In this document: positions 33,563-42,484 of the stretch, piece after piece | How the letters are laid out: every line of letters starts with the position of its first letter | Position numbering within the stretch: position 1 is the stretch's first letter | Assembly (NCBI GenBank): GCA_016715115.1 | Contig: JADKBM010000016.1 | Coordinates: 1,240,001-1,304,000 of the forward strand | DNA from: Acidobacteriota bacterium | Lineage (GTDB): Bacteria; Acidobacteriota; Blastocatellia; Pyrinomonadales; Pyrinomonadaceae | Reading direction: 5' to 3' | Length of the DNA stretch: 64,000 bases | Program-made: the position numbers and the translations under genes | The notes under the pieces: model-generated | What the model was told of the DNA's origin: nothing | The model's database searches: none | Seen by the model: only the letters and a program-made list of their open reading frames with translations

Positions 33563-34259
33563 ATTTTAGGATACTATGACTGAAAGAGTTCCTCGACCGG
33601 CTGCTGCTCAAAGGAAAAGAAAACATCGCCGCCGAGATCAAACTCATTTGCCGAGTAAAACATTCAGAGAGTTATCTCCGCCCTCAGCGCCCAAATCATT
33701 ATCGAGAAGCCAAAATGCAGACGGCACCAGATCGGCCGGTAATCGCCCACTTTGATCTTGAAAACGGCTCAGGTTTCACAAAAGGAGAAGTAGGGTTACC
33801 CTTTTCCTAATTAACCACCCCGTATCTTACTTTTACAATCCCCGCAATGGCCAAATAATACGCTCAAGTGAACTAAGCGGAATAGGATATTCTTCGGCAA
33901 ATCCCAGCGTTGTTTCGACATACCGCTGCGGACCAATCGGTTCGACATCTTTCCGTTTATGTGAAGAATTCCCATAAAACACAAAACGAATTGGTCTCTA
34001 TTCTATTGGTCTAATCAAAACCCTCTTTGCCTGTTCGGTTCCCATCAATAACTTCGGGGCCCATCTCATTCTCCCCGATCGGGCGCCGCGGCAAGAATCT
34101 ATTTCTATTCGGCTGAATTGGTCCGAGAATTCAAATGAGTTTTCGGACCGACCTAAAGAGCCATTCAGGACGTTGCCCTGCTGAATCCGCGTGCGGCAAC
34201 GCACGGACAGAGGCTGAATAGTCTGATCAAATCAAAGTAGACCAAGGAGTTGGAAAATC
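33563..34259. other. 697-base gene-poor region with possible coding remnant
   Basis: No intact gene is seen. Plus-strand bases of about 33574-33810 read as a coding-like frame without a start (LKEFLDRLLLKGKENIAAEI and onward) ending at a TAA; I cannot identify it, and it may be a decayed gene. The rest is AT-rich with short inverted words. The lipoprotein's AAGGAG ribosome site lies at the right end. Confidence 0.4.
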
Positions 34260-35267
34260 ATGCGAACAATAATACTGACCGCGACGATCGTCATAACGAC
34301 CCTAATGTTGATGGCCTGCAATTCGACCCGGTCCGATGAATCGACTGCGCCTCTACCCGATTCGAGAACGATCGCTGAAGCCGATATCGATACTGACATC
34401 GACGGCGAATATGCGCGAGAAAATTTGGACCTGAACGCCGTTGGCGTACTGCTGGAAAAATCCAAGAACGCGGAGAATTTCGAACACCTGCTCAATACCG
34501 ACAATCGTGTAAACAACCTCGATCTTAATGGGGACGGATACGCCGACTATATCAGCGTTGCGGAATATGAAGACCGTGACACCAATCAACGCGGCTTTAC
34601 GCTCTTCGACAGATTCGGTGCCGACGACATTCAGGAGATAGCGAGAATATGCTTTGACCGTGACCGCATCGAAAATCGCGGAGCCAGAATCTTGCTGACC
34701 GGCAACGAACAACTTTACGGCGATAATTATTACTACGAAGCCAATTGGCTGGACAAGAGCTTGGACATTGTCAGTTGGGCGTTCGGCGACCGTTCCGAGT
34801 ACTATCATTCACCCTACTATTACGATAATTACCCTAATAATTACAATGTCTATCGCGTTATCGAAACGCCCGTTTACCGGACTCGAATTCAGGAGTATTA
34901 TCCTCAGCCCATTTTCATACGAACGAAAACTCCTTCGATCACGATCATCAAAATAAAATCCTCTTACAAAGACAGGTCGACCAATCGGATCTTCGCCAAG
35001 CTGGCAAAACCGAGCAAAGAACAAAAGGAGTTTAGAAAATCCAATCCCAAAAGACGCGATTTCGTTGATAAAGTTAAAAGAAACGATCCGTCAAGAAAGC
35101 CCGAAAAAAGGGCCGACAAGAAGCGTGACCAGAGTAATGAACGATCCGTGGACAACGATAAGAGATCCGACAATCCGGGCAAACAAAAGATCGGCGAAAG
35201 GAAGAACCAGAAGCCGCCCAAACCAAATAACCGCGGGAAGAGCGGCAAAAAAGGTAAAGGGAGATAG
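34260..35267 (+). CDS. Lipoprotein with acidic N-terminal and strongly basic C-terminal half
   Basis: The protein has 335 residues. A lipoprotein signal with lipobox LMAC places the acylated Cys at residue 20. Residues ~25-135 are acidic and contain LNGDGYADYISV, a calcium-binding DxDxDG-type loop. Residues ~150-210 are rich in Tyr/Asn. The last 120 residues are a Lys/Arg/Asn/Pro-rich, probably disordered tail (KPPKPNNRGKSGKKGKGR). A basic tail could bind LPS, peptidoglycan or nucleic acid; this is inference. I do not recognise the family. Confidence 0.75.
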   Translation: MRTIILTATIVITTLMLMACNSTRSDESTAPLPDSRTIAEADIDTDIDGEYARENLDLNAVGVLLEKSKNAENFEHLLNTDNRVNNLDLNGDGYADYISVAEYEDRDTNQRGFTLFDRFGADDIQEIARICFDRDRIENRGARILLTGNEQLYGDNYYYEANWLDKSLDIVSWAFGDRSEYYHSPYYYDNYPNNYNVYRVIETPVYRTRIQEYYPQPIFIRTKTPSITIIKIKSSYKDRSTNRIFAKLAKPSKEQKEFRKSNPKRRDFVDKVKRNDPSRKPEKRADKKRDQSNERSVDNDKRSDNPGKQKIGERKNQKPPKPNNRGKSGKKGKGR

Positions 35268-35540
35268 CTCGCAAGATCTTGACGACGAATACACGACAAG
35301 TGAACAGAGGTTGGGATAAAGCCGAAGCATTAGCCGGAGAAGTCGGTGAAAACGCGGGCGGCATTCAACCGGACACGAAGACCAAAGCCGACGATTCGCG
35401 CGACGCGATAACGCTTCGCTGACGGAAATAGCCGGAGAAAGGAAACCGCGGCTGAAGATGAGATATTTCGGCAAACAGTTCAGTCAAGCAAAAATGGCGA
35501 TCATAAAGCTTGAGGTTTGAGTTTTGAGAGAGGAAATTTT

Positions 35541-35741
35541 ATGGAACACAGTTCGCATAGTCACGAAACGCCAATTTTCTGGGTCGTCACCGCCGTTGCC
35601 TTGGTAACGACGGTGGTCATAATCGCAGTTTTTATCTGGTTTGTTTACATTGGTCACGAGCCTCTTGAGCCCGTTCACGATGAGAATCCTCACGCAGCAG
35701 CAACGAGTATTTTTCGACAGCCGAGTTTTTTGAAGGTTTAA
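35541..35741 (+). CDS. Small single-pass membrane protein
   Basis: The protein has 66 residues. ATG at 35541 has AGAGAGGAAA upstream. The N-terminus is His-rich (MEHSSHSHETP), followed by one membrane helix (FWVVTAVALVTTVVIIAVFIWF) and a short tail. It resembles tiny subunit-like membrane proteins, but no family is recognisable. The gaps on both sides (35268-35540 and 35742-36003) hold no convincing gene; a 40-codon GTG frame at 35300-35422 is the only candidate. Confidence 0.55.
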   Translation: MEHSSHSHETPIFWVVTAVALVTTVVIIAVFIWFVYIGHEPLEPVHDENPHAAATSIFRQPSFLKV

Positions 35742-36003
35742 CCGATTCTCAAGATCGTCCCGACCGGCGGAGTTTCGCTCAGACGGCGGCTGATCTCATT
35801 TGGCCCCACGGTGGCCGGGCCGACTCGATTGATGTGAAGGCGATTCGCGAAGGCAATGTCCAAATCGTCACCAGGCGGGTATGCCGATTCGTTGAAAGTG
35901 TCCGCGGCGCTCCGGCCGGTTTGGTTAATGCTCAAAGGAGAAGGGAGCTTTTGGGGCAACCAAATCCCCCACCAAACATCAAAAACTGGACTGAAAAACT
36001 GAA

Positions 36004-36414
36004 ATGAAAAGACTAACAAACAATCCCCTTTTCGTCATCGTTCTAACTTTCGTCCTGTTTGCCGCGGCCGGATCGGTCTCGGCCCAGACCGACGTGACAC
36101 CGAAGAAGCGGCTCACAAGCCCGGCCACCGTCAAAGGTTACATCGGGGGCGAGGCGCACAACAGCTATGTCATCCGGGCGCGCAAAGGCCAGACGCTGAC
36201 CGTAAATATCTCGTGGCGGCGCGTCGATGATAACCGCGCCGAATTCTCGATAAGCCGTTCGGCGAATTTCTACGCGGGCGGCTTGGTCAAATTCGGCAAG
36301 ACGTCGAACGACGGAAAACGTTGGAGCGGAAAAATTCCGAAAACGGGAAACTACTATATTTACGTCGTCGCCTATCCGACCGCGAATTACACACTGAAGG
36401 TCGACGTGCGTTAA
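36004..36414 (+). CDS. Secreted PPC / lysozyme-inhibitor-like beta-sandwich protein
   Basis: The protein has 136 residues with a signal peptide to SVSAQ. The mature part (YIGGEAHNSYVIRARKGQTL, then GNYYIYVVAYPTANYTLKV) follows the pattern of bacterial pre-peptidase C-terminal and g-type-lysozyme-inhibitor-like beta-sandwich domains. A similar domain forms the exported end of the zinc-ribbon protein at 44989-45630. The role may be carbohydrate or protein binding in the periplasm. Confidence 0.7.
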   Translation: MKRLTNNPLFVIVLTFVLFAAAGSVSAQTDVTPKKRLTSPATVKGYIGGEAHNSYVIRARKGQTLTVNISWRRVDDNRAEFSISRSANFYAGGLVKFGKTSNDGKRWSGKIPKTGNYYIYVVAYPTANYTLKVDVR

Positions 36415-36507
36415 ACCCGGAATCCGTCTTGGCGCGTTTTTGCCCGCGAATCTCCGCGAATCCGCGCCAATAGATTGAACCGGCGGTGCGCGGCCAAACG
36501 GACGCCG

Positions 36508-37011
36508 TCATTTTCGTCCTGAGTTGAGCCTGATGCCGAGCGAAAGAAGCGTCAGAAAGCTCTGAAATGCCAGGTCAAGAGCATTGAAGAGTATCCACGC
36601 GACCGGTTCGACCTGACGGACACGAAACGGAAAGCCGCTCGCCCGGGATGGACCGATGACGAGATCGATGTGCTCGCCGTCGAGGGTTTGAATTACCCAA
36701 AGCCAAGGCGCGAATTGCGGCATTGCAAGCCCGAGTCCAATGAGTTCAAAAAAAACGAAGACGGCAACGAGAAGCAAAGATGCGGAAGACCGGTATCCGA
36801 ATCTCCAGTGTTGCGCTCCGCCGCCCGCGACGTATCCGGCGAAAGTGCCGGTGATCAGTCCGACCAGAATTCCCTGAACTCCGGGAAACAATCCGTTATC
36901 GAAACGCCAGTAGCCGACAATAGCCCCGCACCCGGCGGCAAACAGCAATCCTTTCCAGATCGCCGCCAGCGACGCCTTCGAACTGACCCGGTTTATGTCG
37001 TCCGCGTTCAT
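36508..37011 (-). CDS. Hypothetical membrane protein
   Basis: The protein has 167 residues with the start at 37011, where GGGAACGTT precedes ATG; the frame extends upstream to 37104 without support. Three to four hydrophobic helices are present, including a Gly-rich segment (GILVGLITGTFAGYVAGGGAQ). No family is recognised. The gene is convergent with the beta-sandwich protein gene. Confidence 0.6.
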   Translation of the reverse strand: MNADDINRVSSKASLAAIWKGLLFAAGCGAIVGYWRFDNGLFPGVQGILVGLITGTFAGYVAGGGAQHWRFGYRSSASLLLVAVFVFFELIGLGLAMPQFAPWLWVIQTLDGEHIDLVIGPSRASGFPFRVRQVEPVAWILFNALDLAFQSFLTLLSLGIRLNSGRK

Positions 37012-37356
37012 AACGTTCCCAATACCGTAGGTCCCAACCATTCGCGCTATACCCATTTTACCCGTAAAGGGAGTCTCTTTCCCGCGAAACAAGACATTTT
37101 TCATTTTTTTCGCGTACGTCGCGTTTTTCTCGGGAAGTTCGAAATAATATATTGGTCACAAGGGTATTTCCTATGATTGGCCGACGATTTGACAGTGGCA
37201 GATTCAGAGAATTCCCGCTCTTTGCGCGAAGATCCGGCTTTGGATCGCTCGGATGCTCGATTCGCACATTCTCCGGCAAATCCGGAAAAGGTAATTCTTG
37301 AATTCAGACCGATCCTCAAGTGTCCCGTTTTGAGATTTGAAATTTTCATTTCTTGG
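37012..37356. other. Gene-free region between divergent genes
   Basis: This 345-base gap lies between the membrane-protein start and the short frame before the tryptophanase. I see no gene, array or clear terminator. It presumably holds the two divergent promoters. Confidence 0.35.
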
Positions 37357-37452
37357 ATGAATGATTCGATCTTGATCTGGAGCGCGAGCCGTATGGTTGC
37401 GAAGCGGTGCAAATCTGTGAGAAGGTCGATTTATGAGGGGGCCTTTGGATAG
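37357..37452 (+). CDS. Possible 31-residue leader ORF upstream of tryptophanase
   Basis: An ATG frame ends with TAG three bases before the tryptophanase start. It contains one Trp (residue 8) and many Arg/Lys. Position and size recall the TnaC leader peptide that controls tna operons in enterobacteria, but there is no C-terminal Pro, no TnaC sequence similarity and no good ribosome site. It may be chance. Confidence 0.25.
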   Translation: MNDSILIWSASRMVAKRCKSVRRSIYEGAFG

Positions 37453-37455
37453 ATT

Positions 37456-38826
37456 ATGAAGACGATCATTGAACCATTCAGGATCAAGGTAGTGGAACCA
37501 TTGAAGTTGACGACCCGCGATCAGCGACTGAAATTGATCAAGGACGCTGACCTGAACCCTTTTCGCCTCGATGCCAAGTCCGTTCTGATAGATCTGCTGA
37601 CGGATTCGGGAACTTCGGCGATGAGTATTTACCAATGGGCCGGCATTATGCGCGGCGATGAAAGCTACGCCGGTTCGACGAGTTTTGACTCGTTTCAAAA
37701 GTCCGTTCATAGATTGTTCGGCCATCAGTTCGTCATCCCGACTCACCAGGGCCGCGCCGCCGAGAGATTGCTTTGCGACGCCGTGCTGAGCGAAGGCGAC
37801 ATTGTGCCCGGAAACACGCATTTTGATACGACGCGTGCCAACATTGAGAATTCGGGCGCTGAGGCGCTCGATATTCCGGTAGCCGAGGCGAGAGATCCGC
37901 AGAACCTGCATCCGTTCAAAGGCAATATTGATCTGGCCTTGCTTGCAGAATGCCTCGAGAAAAATCCGGATAAAGTGCCTTTTGTTCTGATCACGATCAC
38001 GAATAATTCAGCCGGAGGCCATCCGGTCAGTTTGGAAAATATCAAGGCGGCGAGGAAGATCTGCGACCAATATAAAGTCCCGCTGTTTCTCGACGCGGCT
38101 CGGTTTGCGGAGAATGCTTGGTTTATCAAGATTCGTGAAGAAGGTCAGGGCCACCGGTCGGCCACCGAGATCGCCAAGGAGGTCTTTTCGTATTCCGACG
38201 GCGCTTTGATGAGTATGAAAAAAGACGCGTTCGGCAATATCGGCGGCGTGCTTTCCGTGAATTCGGCGGATTGGGCGGCGAAGATCCGGACCAATTTGAT
38301 TATGACCGAGGGCTTTCCAACTTACGGAGGTCTTGCCGGAAGGGACCTCGAAGCCCTTGCGATCGGTCTCGAAGAGGTTCTGGAAGAAGACTATCTGGAA
38401 TATCGAATCAGATCGACCGCCTATGTCGGCGAGCATCTTGCGCAGACGGGCGTACCGGTTGTTCAGCCATTCGGAGGGCACGCCATCTACCTCGATGGCC
38501 GGCGTTTTTGCGATCACCTGTCAAATGAATCGCTGCCGGGTTGGGCGTTGTCAGTTGCTCTATATGAAGAACTTGGAGTTCGTGCATGCGAGATCGGGAA
38601 TGTTATGTTCGGGCATAGAGATGCCAAAACCGGAGGCTGGGTGTGGCCCGATCTGGACCTGGTCCGGCTCGCGATCCCGAGGCGCGTCTATACCCAAAGC
38701 CATATGGATTACGTTATTGAAGGAATCAAGGAACTCTATGAAAAACGACAATCGATCCGAGGGTTGCGTTTCACGGAACGCCCGGAAGTGTTGCCTCATT
38801 TTTCGGCTCGATTCGAATTTCTTTAG
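37456..38826 (+). CDS. tnaA: Beta-eliminating lyase, predicted tryptophanase
   Basis: This 456-residue PLP enzyme has the Schiff-base Lys at 256 (LMSMKKDAFGNIGG) and the family C-terminus GLRFTERPEVLPHFSARFEFL. Tyrosine phenol-lyase and tryptophanase differ at two substrate positions: Thr124 and Arg381 in the phenol-lyase, Asp and a hydrophobic residue in tryptophanase. Here the first is Asp124 (HFDTTR) and the second lies in CEIGNVMFGH with no Arg, so cleavage of tryptophan to indole, pyruvate and ammonia is predicted. The indole could serve as a signal. No permease gene is adjacent. Confidence 0.8.
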   Translation: MKTIIEPFRIKVVEPLKLTTRDQRLKLIKDADLNPFRLDAKSVLIDLLTDSGTSAMSIYQWAGIMRGDESYAGSTSFDSFQKSVHRLFGHQFVIPTHQGRAAERLLCDAVLSEGDIVPGNTHFDTTRANIENSGAEALDIPVAEARDPQNLHPFKGNIDLALLAECLEKNPDKVPFVLITITNNSAGGHPVSLENIKAARKICDQYKVPLFLDAARFAENAWFIKIREEGQGHRSATEIAKEVFSYSDGALMSMKKDAFGNIGGVLSVNSADWAAKIRTNLIMTEGFPTYGGLAGRDLEALAIGLEEVLEEDYLEYRIRSTAYVGEHLAQTGVPVVQPFGGHAIYLDGRRFCDHLSNESLPGWALSVALYEELGVRACEIGNVMFGHRDAKTGGWVWPDLDLVRLAIPRRVYTQSHMDYVIEGIKELYEKRQSIRGLRFTERPEVLPHFSARFEFL

Positions 38827-39353
38827 AACTGAGGATCTTCCCTTTTCAATCGCCGTCCGAGCCTCGCTATTCAGGCTCCGGCCGGCATTTTCGCTAACGG
38901 TCGCCTGACAGGATCGCTGATCGATCCGATCGACGGTTTGATGGTGTCCGTGCATCGAAACGTGTCAAGGTGTAGCGGTCACGGTCCGGCGCGCTCCGGC
39001 AAGCGACTCCATCCCTTGCAAAAACACCCGCTCCTGACGTTGTTTTTCCCAGTCTGATTACGGCGACTCTACGCAAAGTTACAAAATCGCCCGTTTCTTG
39101 CCGTTTTCAAAGGCACGGGTTTTGCAGTCACAATAATTGTCGAAGCAGTTTTGACGCATTTTGTGGGTTGGTACGCGTTCCGCGAAATCCGATCGTTGAA
39201 TCTGCTCTGCAGAGCAATTTGAAATTGCTTTTCGAACCGAAAAAAGTGCGATTGGCTCGCAAACGAAGCACCGATCGGCCAAGTGACATCGTACGATCCT
39301 GCGGTTGTTTTTGTTATCCGCCGGCCGCCGGGATCGAACTGAAGAGGTGCAAT
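38827..39353. other. 527-base gene-free region
   Basis: No convincing coding region is present. AGCAATTTGAAATTGCTTTT at about 39213-39232 can form a weak hairpin with a T tail. A sequence at 39169-39183 (TGGTACGCGTTCCGC) keeps the GG-10-GC spacing of a sigma-54 promoter, but its -12 element is poor and it lies 170 bases before the next gene. Confidence 0.35.
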
Positions 39354-40262
39354 ATGGAAGCCGCGATGCGCGAAATGAACGCCTACAACGCGAGGATAGC
39401 GTCCAAGTTGGATGAAGTCGCCGAAATACTTGGGCTTCAGGGAGCGAATCAGTTTCGGATCGGCGCATATCTGCGCGCCGCCGATATGATCCGAAAACTC
39501 GACCGGCCGCTTGACGAGATCGTCGAAGAGCGGGGACTAGCGGGCCTCGACGACTTGCCCGGGATCGGACAAACGCTGGCGGGATTGCTTTTCCAGATCG
39601 TCAAAACAGGCCGGCTTCCGATGCTCGACCGACTTCGCGGTTCGGTCGATCCGTTGCTGACGCTTTCATCCGTACCGGGCGTCGGACGCAAGTTCGCGAA
39701 GTTGCTGCACGAGGAACTTGGCATTGACTCGCTTCAAGAACTCGAATTGGCAGCTTACGACGGACGCCTGGCGCGGATCAGGGGATTCGGCGCGAAACGC
39801 ATCGCCGGCGTCCGGGACTCGCTTGCCGCGAGGCTAGGACGTGTTCCGAAAGGCCACGGAGACTCCGGTTCGGACGAACCTCCGATCTCCGAGATTCTCG
39901 ACGTCGATCGCGAATACCGCGAAAAGGCCGATGCCGGCACGCTCCACAAGATCGCGCCTCAGCGTTTCAATCCCGGGCAGAAAGCGTGGCTGCCCGTGCT
40001 TCATACCGTTCGGAGAGGCCATCATTATACTGTGCTTTTCTCGAACACCGCTCGGGCGCACGAGCTCGGAAAAACCGACGATTGGGTCGTGGTCTACTAC
40101 GATACCGATCACGCGCAGCGCCAATTCACGGTCGTCGACGCGACGCGCGGCGAGTTTGCAGGCAAACGGATCGTGCGCGGACGCGAGACCGAATGTCTCG
40201 ATTACTATGCGGGCCCGACCGGCGTCGATCGTCCTCCGGATCGTATCGAGACGACGGATTGA
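39354..40262 (+). CDS. Helix-hairpin-helix protein resembling the N-terminal domains of PolX without its polymerase core
   Basis: The protein has 302 residues. ATG at 39354 has AGAGGTG upstream; the longer frame to 39168 is unsupported. Residues ~5-75 resemble the 8-kDa domain of DNA polymerase beta/X (RIASKLDEVAEILGLQGANQFRIGAY). HhH motifs follow (DDLPGIGQTLAG, SSVPGVGRKFAKLL, ARIRGFGAKRIAG). The C-terminal ~120 residues (RRGHHYTVLFSNTARAHELGKTDDWVVVYY) form a conserved domain of unknown function and not a PolX palm or PHP domain. DNA binding is likely. It lies directly upstream of the sigma-54-linked stress-type operon. Confidence 0.78.
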   Translation: MEAAMREMNAYNARIASKLDEVAEILGLQGANQFRIGAYLRAADMIRKLDRPLDEIVEERGLAGLDDLPGIGQTLAGLLFQIVKTGRLPMLDRLRGSVDPLLTLSSVPGVGRKFAKLLHEELGIDSLQELELAAYDGRLARIRGFGAKRIAGVRDSLAARLGRVPKGHGDSGSDEPPISEILDVDREYREKADAGTLHKIAPQRFNPGQKAWLPVLHTVRRGHHYTVLFSNTARAHELGKTDDWVVVYYDTDHAQRQFTVVDATRGEFAGKRIVRGRETECLDYYAGPTGVDRPPDRIETTD

Positions 40263-40394
40263 CGTTTACGACCGAAGATCCGGTCTGCGCGCTATTTCCA
40301 GGAATCTGCGGATTTTCCCCCGCTTCCCGCAGGTTCCCGTCAACTGCGCCCGGCGCCAAATGTAATTTTCACAGCAGTTAGAGCTAGTGATCGA

Positions 40395-40410
40395 TTGGCA
40401 CGTCAGTTGC
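40395..40410 (+). promoter_or_regulatory. Strong candidate sigma-54 promoter for the phosphoribosyltransferase operon
   Basis: TTGGCACGTCAGTTGC matches the -24/-12 consensus: TTGGCACG, then TTGC, with GG (40397-40398) and GC (40409-40410) exactly ten bases apart. The predicted start near 40422 is about 20 bases before the GGAGGTAACGGAG ribosome site and the ATG at 40443. Confidence 0.75.
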
Positions 40411-40442
40411 GCGATTGATTTTAGAAGCCGGAGGTAACGGAG

Positions 40443-41123
40443 ATGTTCCGAACATTTGAAAACCGTGAAGAGGCCGGCGCGGATTTGGCCGAGAGGCTAT
40501 CGGAGTTTGCGGGCCGCACTGACGCGATCGTACTGGGACTGCCGCGCGGCGGCGTTCCGGTCGCGTTCGAGGTGGCGACTAGACTCCGCCTGCCGCTCGA
40601 CGTTTTCGTCGTTCGCAAACTCGGCGTTCCGTGGCAGCCCGAACTCGCGTTCGGCGCGATCGCGACCGGCGGCACACGAGTTCTGAACGACGGCATCGTC
40701 CGCTCCTGCCAAATCAGCGAAGAACAGATCGAAGCCGTCACAGCGTTCGAACGCGAAGAGATTGTCCGCCGTGAAGCCGATTATCGTGGACTGCGTCCGC
40801 CGCCGAGGTTGAAAGGAAAGGCCGTTATTTTGGTCGACGACGGACTCGCAACGGGCGCGACAATGCGGGCGGCCGTCCAGGCTGTCCGCGCGAAGCACCC
40901 GGCACGAATCGTTGTCGGAGTTCCGGTGGGCGCCGCCGAGACCTGTCGAGAACTCGACGAGATGTCCGACGTGAAGTGCGTTTGCTCGGCGACGCCCGAG
41001 CCCTTTTACGGCGTCGGTATGTGGTATCGCGATTTTTCGCAGACGACCGACGACGAGGTCCTCGATCTGCTGGCGCGAGCCGAAGCGATCGGGCAAAACG
41101 GCCAAGCGACTGTTGCGAGGTGA
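40443..41123 (+). CDS. Phosphoribosyltransferase family protein
   Basis: This 226-residue type I phosphoribosyltransferase has the PRPP-binding motif VILVDDGLATGATM and an N-terminal GLPRGGVPVAFEVA segment. It is the type widely found next to, or fused with, erythromycin-esterase-like and dienelactone-hydrolase-like proteins, and its substrate is not established. It is first in a three-gene operon with a strong ribosome site and a sigma-54-type promoter. Confidence 0.9.
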   Translation: MFRTFENREEAGADLAERLSEFAGRTDAIVLGLPRGGVPVAFEVATRLRLPLDVFVVRKLGVPWQPELAFGAIATGGTRVLNDGIVRSCQISEEQIEAVTAFEREEIVRREADYRGLRPPPRLKGKAVILVDDGLATGATMRAAVQAVRAKHPARIVVGVPVGAAETCRELDEMSDVKCVCSATPEPFYGVGMWYRDFSQTTDDEVLDLLARAEAIGQNGQATVAR

Positions 41124-41127
41124 CGGT

Positions 41128-42483
41128 ATGGCGTTCGGATACGAACTTGAACTGATCGATGACGTGGTCCGAGGCGAGAGGTTCGAACTGCGCGCCGGCG
41201 AGGTGAGCGACTATGATCCGTTGCTTGATGCAATCGGCGACCGGCGTTTCGTCCTGATCGGCGAGGCTTCCCACGGCACACACGAGTTCTATCGCGAACG
41301 CGCGCAGATCACAAAACGGCTGATCGAGGAAAAAGGTTTCGATGCGGTTGCCGTCGAGGCGGACTTCCCTGACGCATATCGCGTCAATCGATACGTCCGC
41401 GGCGACGGTGCCGACACCGACGCCGTCGGGTCTCTCGGCGGATTCAAACGCTTTCCCGCCTGGATGTGGCGAAATGCCGATGTCCTCGACTTCATCGGCT
41501 GGCTTCGAATTCATAACGACGATCTCGACAAAGGCTCTGCAAAGGTCGGATTCTATGGTCTTGATCTCTACAGCCTTCATTCATCGATCGAGGCCGTGCT
41601 CAGCTACCTCGACAGGGTCGATCAGGAAGCCGCGAAAACAGCGCGCTCGCGCTACGCCTGTTTTGACCATTTCGGCGAGGACACCCAAGCATACGGTTAC
41701 GCGACGGCGTTCGGGATCGCGGAATCCTGCGAGCGCGAGGTGGTGTCGCAGCTCATCGACCTCAACCGGCGTGCCGCCGACCTCGCCCGGCGCGACGGCC
41801 GCGTCGCCCGCGACGATTACTTTTTTGCCGCGCAGAACGCCCGGCTGGTGAAAAACGCCGAACAGTATTACCGGACGATGTACCGCAGCGACGTCTCTTC
41901 CTGGAATCTCCGTGACCGGCATATGTCCGAAACGCTCGCCGAACTCGATCATTTCATTTCAAACGAAAACAAGCGCCCGGCGCGGATCGTCGTTTGGGAG
42001 CATAACTCTCATCTCGGCGACGCGCGGGCGACCGAAATGGGACGCCGCGGCGAATGGAACGTCGGCCAACTGACGCGCGAACGCTATGGAAACGCTTGTT
42101 ACCTGGTCGGATTCACGACTTACACGGGGACGGTCACGGCCACGTCGAACTGGGACGAACCGGCCCAGCGGAAACTGGTCCGACCGGCTCTCAGCGGAAG
42201 CGTCGAGGAGATGTTCCATCGCGTCGGTGCCAATAGATTCTTGCTGATCCCGCGCATCGGCACGAGATCGTATGAAGCGCTCGGGAACGACCTTTTGGAG
42301 CGCGCGATCGGCGTCATCTACCGCCCCGAAACCGAACGGCAGAGCCATTACTTCGCGGCGCGGGTTTCGGCGCAGTTCGACGCGGTCATACATATTGATG
42401 AAACGCGGGCGGTCGAGCCGCTCGAACGCACCGTCGCGTTCGACCCGAGCGAGGCACCCGAGACGTTTCCGACCGGATTTTGA
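41128..42483 (+). CDS. Erythromycin-esterase-like protein
   Basis: The protein has 451 residues. ATG at 41128 has AGGTGACGG upstream and lies four bases after the previous stop. Family motifs are GEASHGTHEFYRERA, VEADFPDAYRVNRYVRG and WEHNSHLGDARAT, which supply the His/Glu residues of the EreA/succinoglycan-biosynthesis fold. True macrolide esterases are one branch of this family. In this operon context, with PRTase and hydrolase, a stress or cofactor-related role is more likely than antibiotic resistance. There is no signal peptide. Confidence 0.88.
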   Translation: MAFGYELELIDDVVRGERFELRAGEVSDYDPLLDAIGDRRFVLIGEASHGTHEFYRERAQITKRLIEEKGFDAVAVEADFPDAYRVNRYVRGDGADTDAVGSLGGFKRFPAWMWRNADVLDFIGWLRIHNDDLDKGSAKVGFYGLDLYSLHSSIEAVLSYLDRVDQEAAKTARSRYACFDHFGEDTQAYGYATAFGIAESCEREVVSQLIDLNRRAADLARRDGRVARDDYFFAAQNARLVKNAEQYYRTMYRSDVSSWNLRDRHMSETLAELDHFISNENKRPARIVVWEHNSHLGDARATEMGRRGEWNVGQLTRERYGNACYLVGFTTYTGTVTATSNWDEPAQRKLVRPALSGSVEEMFHRVGANRFLLIPRIGTRSYEALGNDLLERAIGVIYRPETERQSHYFAARVSAQFDAVIHIDETRAVEPLERTVAFDPSEAPETFPTGF

Positions 42484-42484
42484 T

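Noticed and set aside
35300..35422. 40-codon GTG frame between the lipoprotein and the small membrane protein
   Set aside because: No ribosome site and no recognisable sequence; it is too short to support without conservation.
39169..39183. Sigma-54 promoter before the HhH gene
   Set aside because: Spacing fits, but the -12 element is CCGC in place of TTGC and the distance to the gene is long.
41128..42483. Acquired macrolide resistance gene
   Set aside because: The protein belongs to the erythromycin-esterase superfamily, but it is embedded in the conserved PRTase/hydrolase operon with host-like composition and no mobile element.
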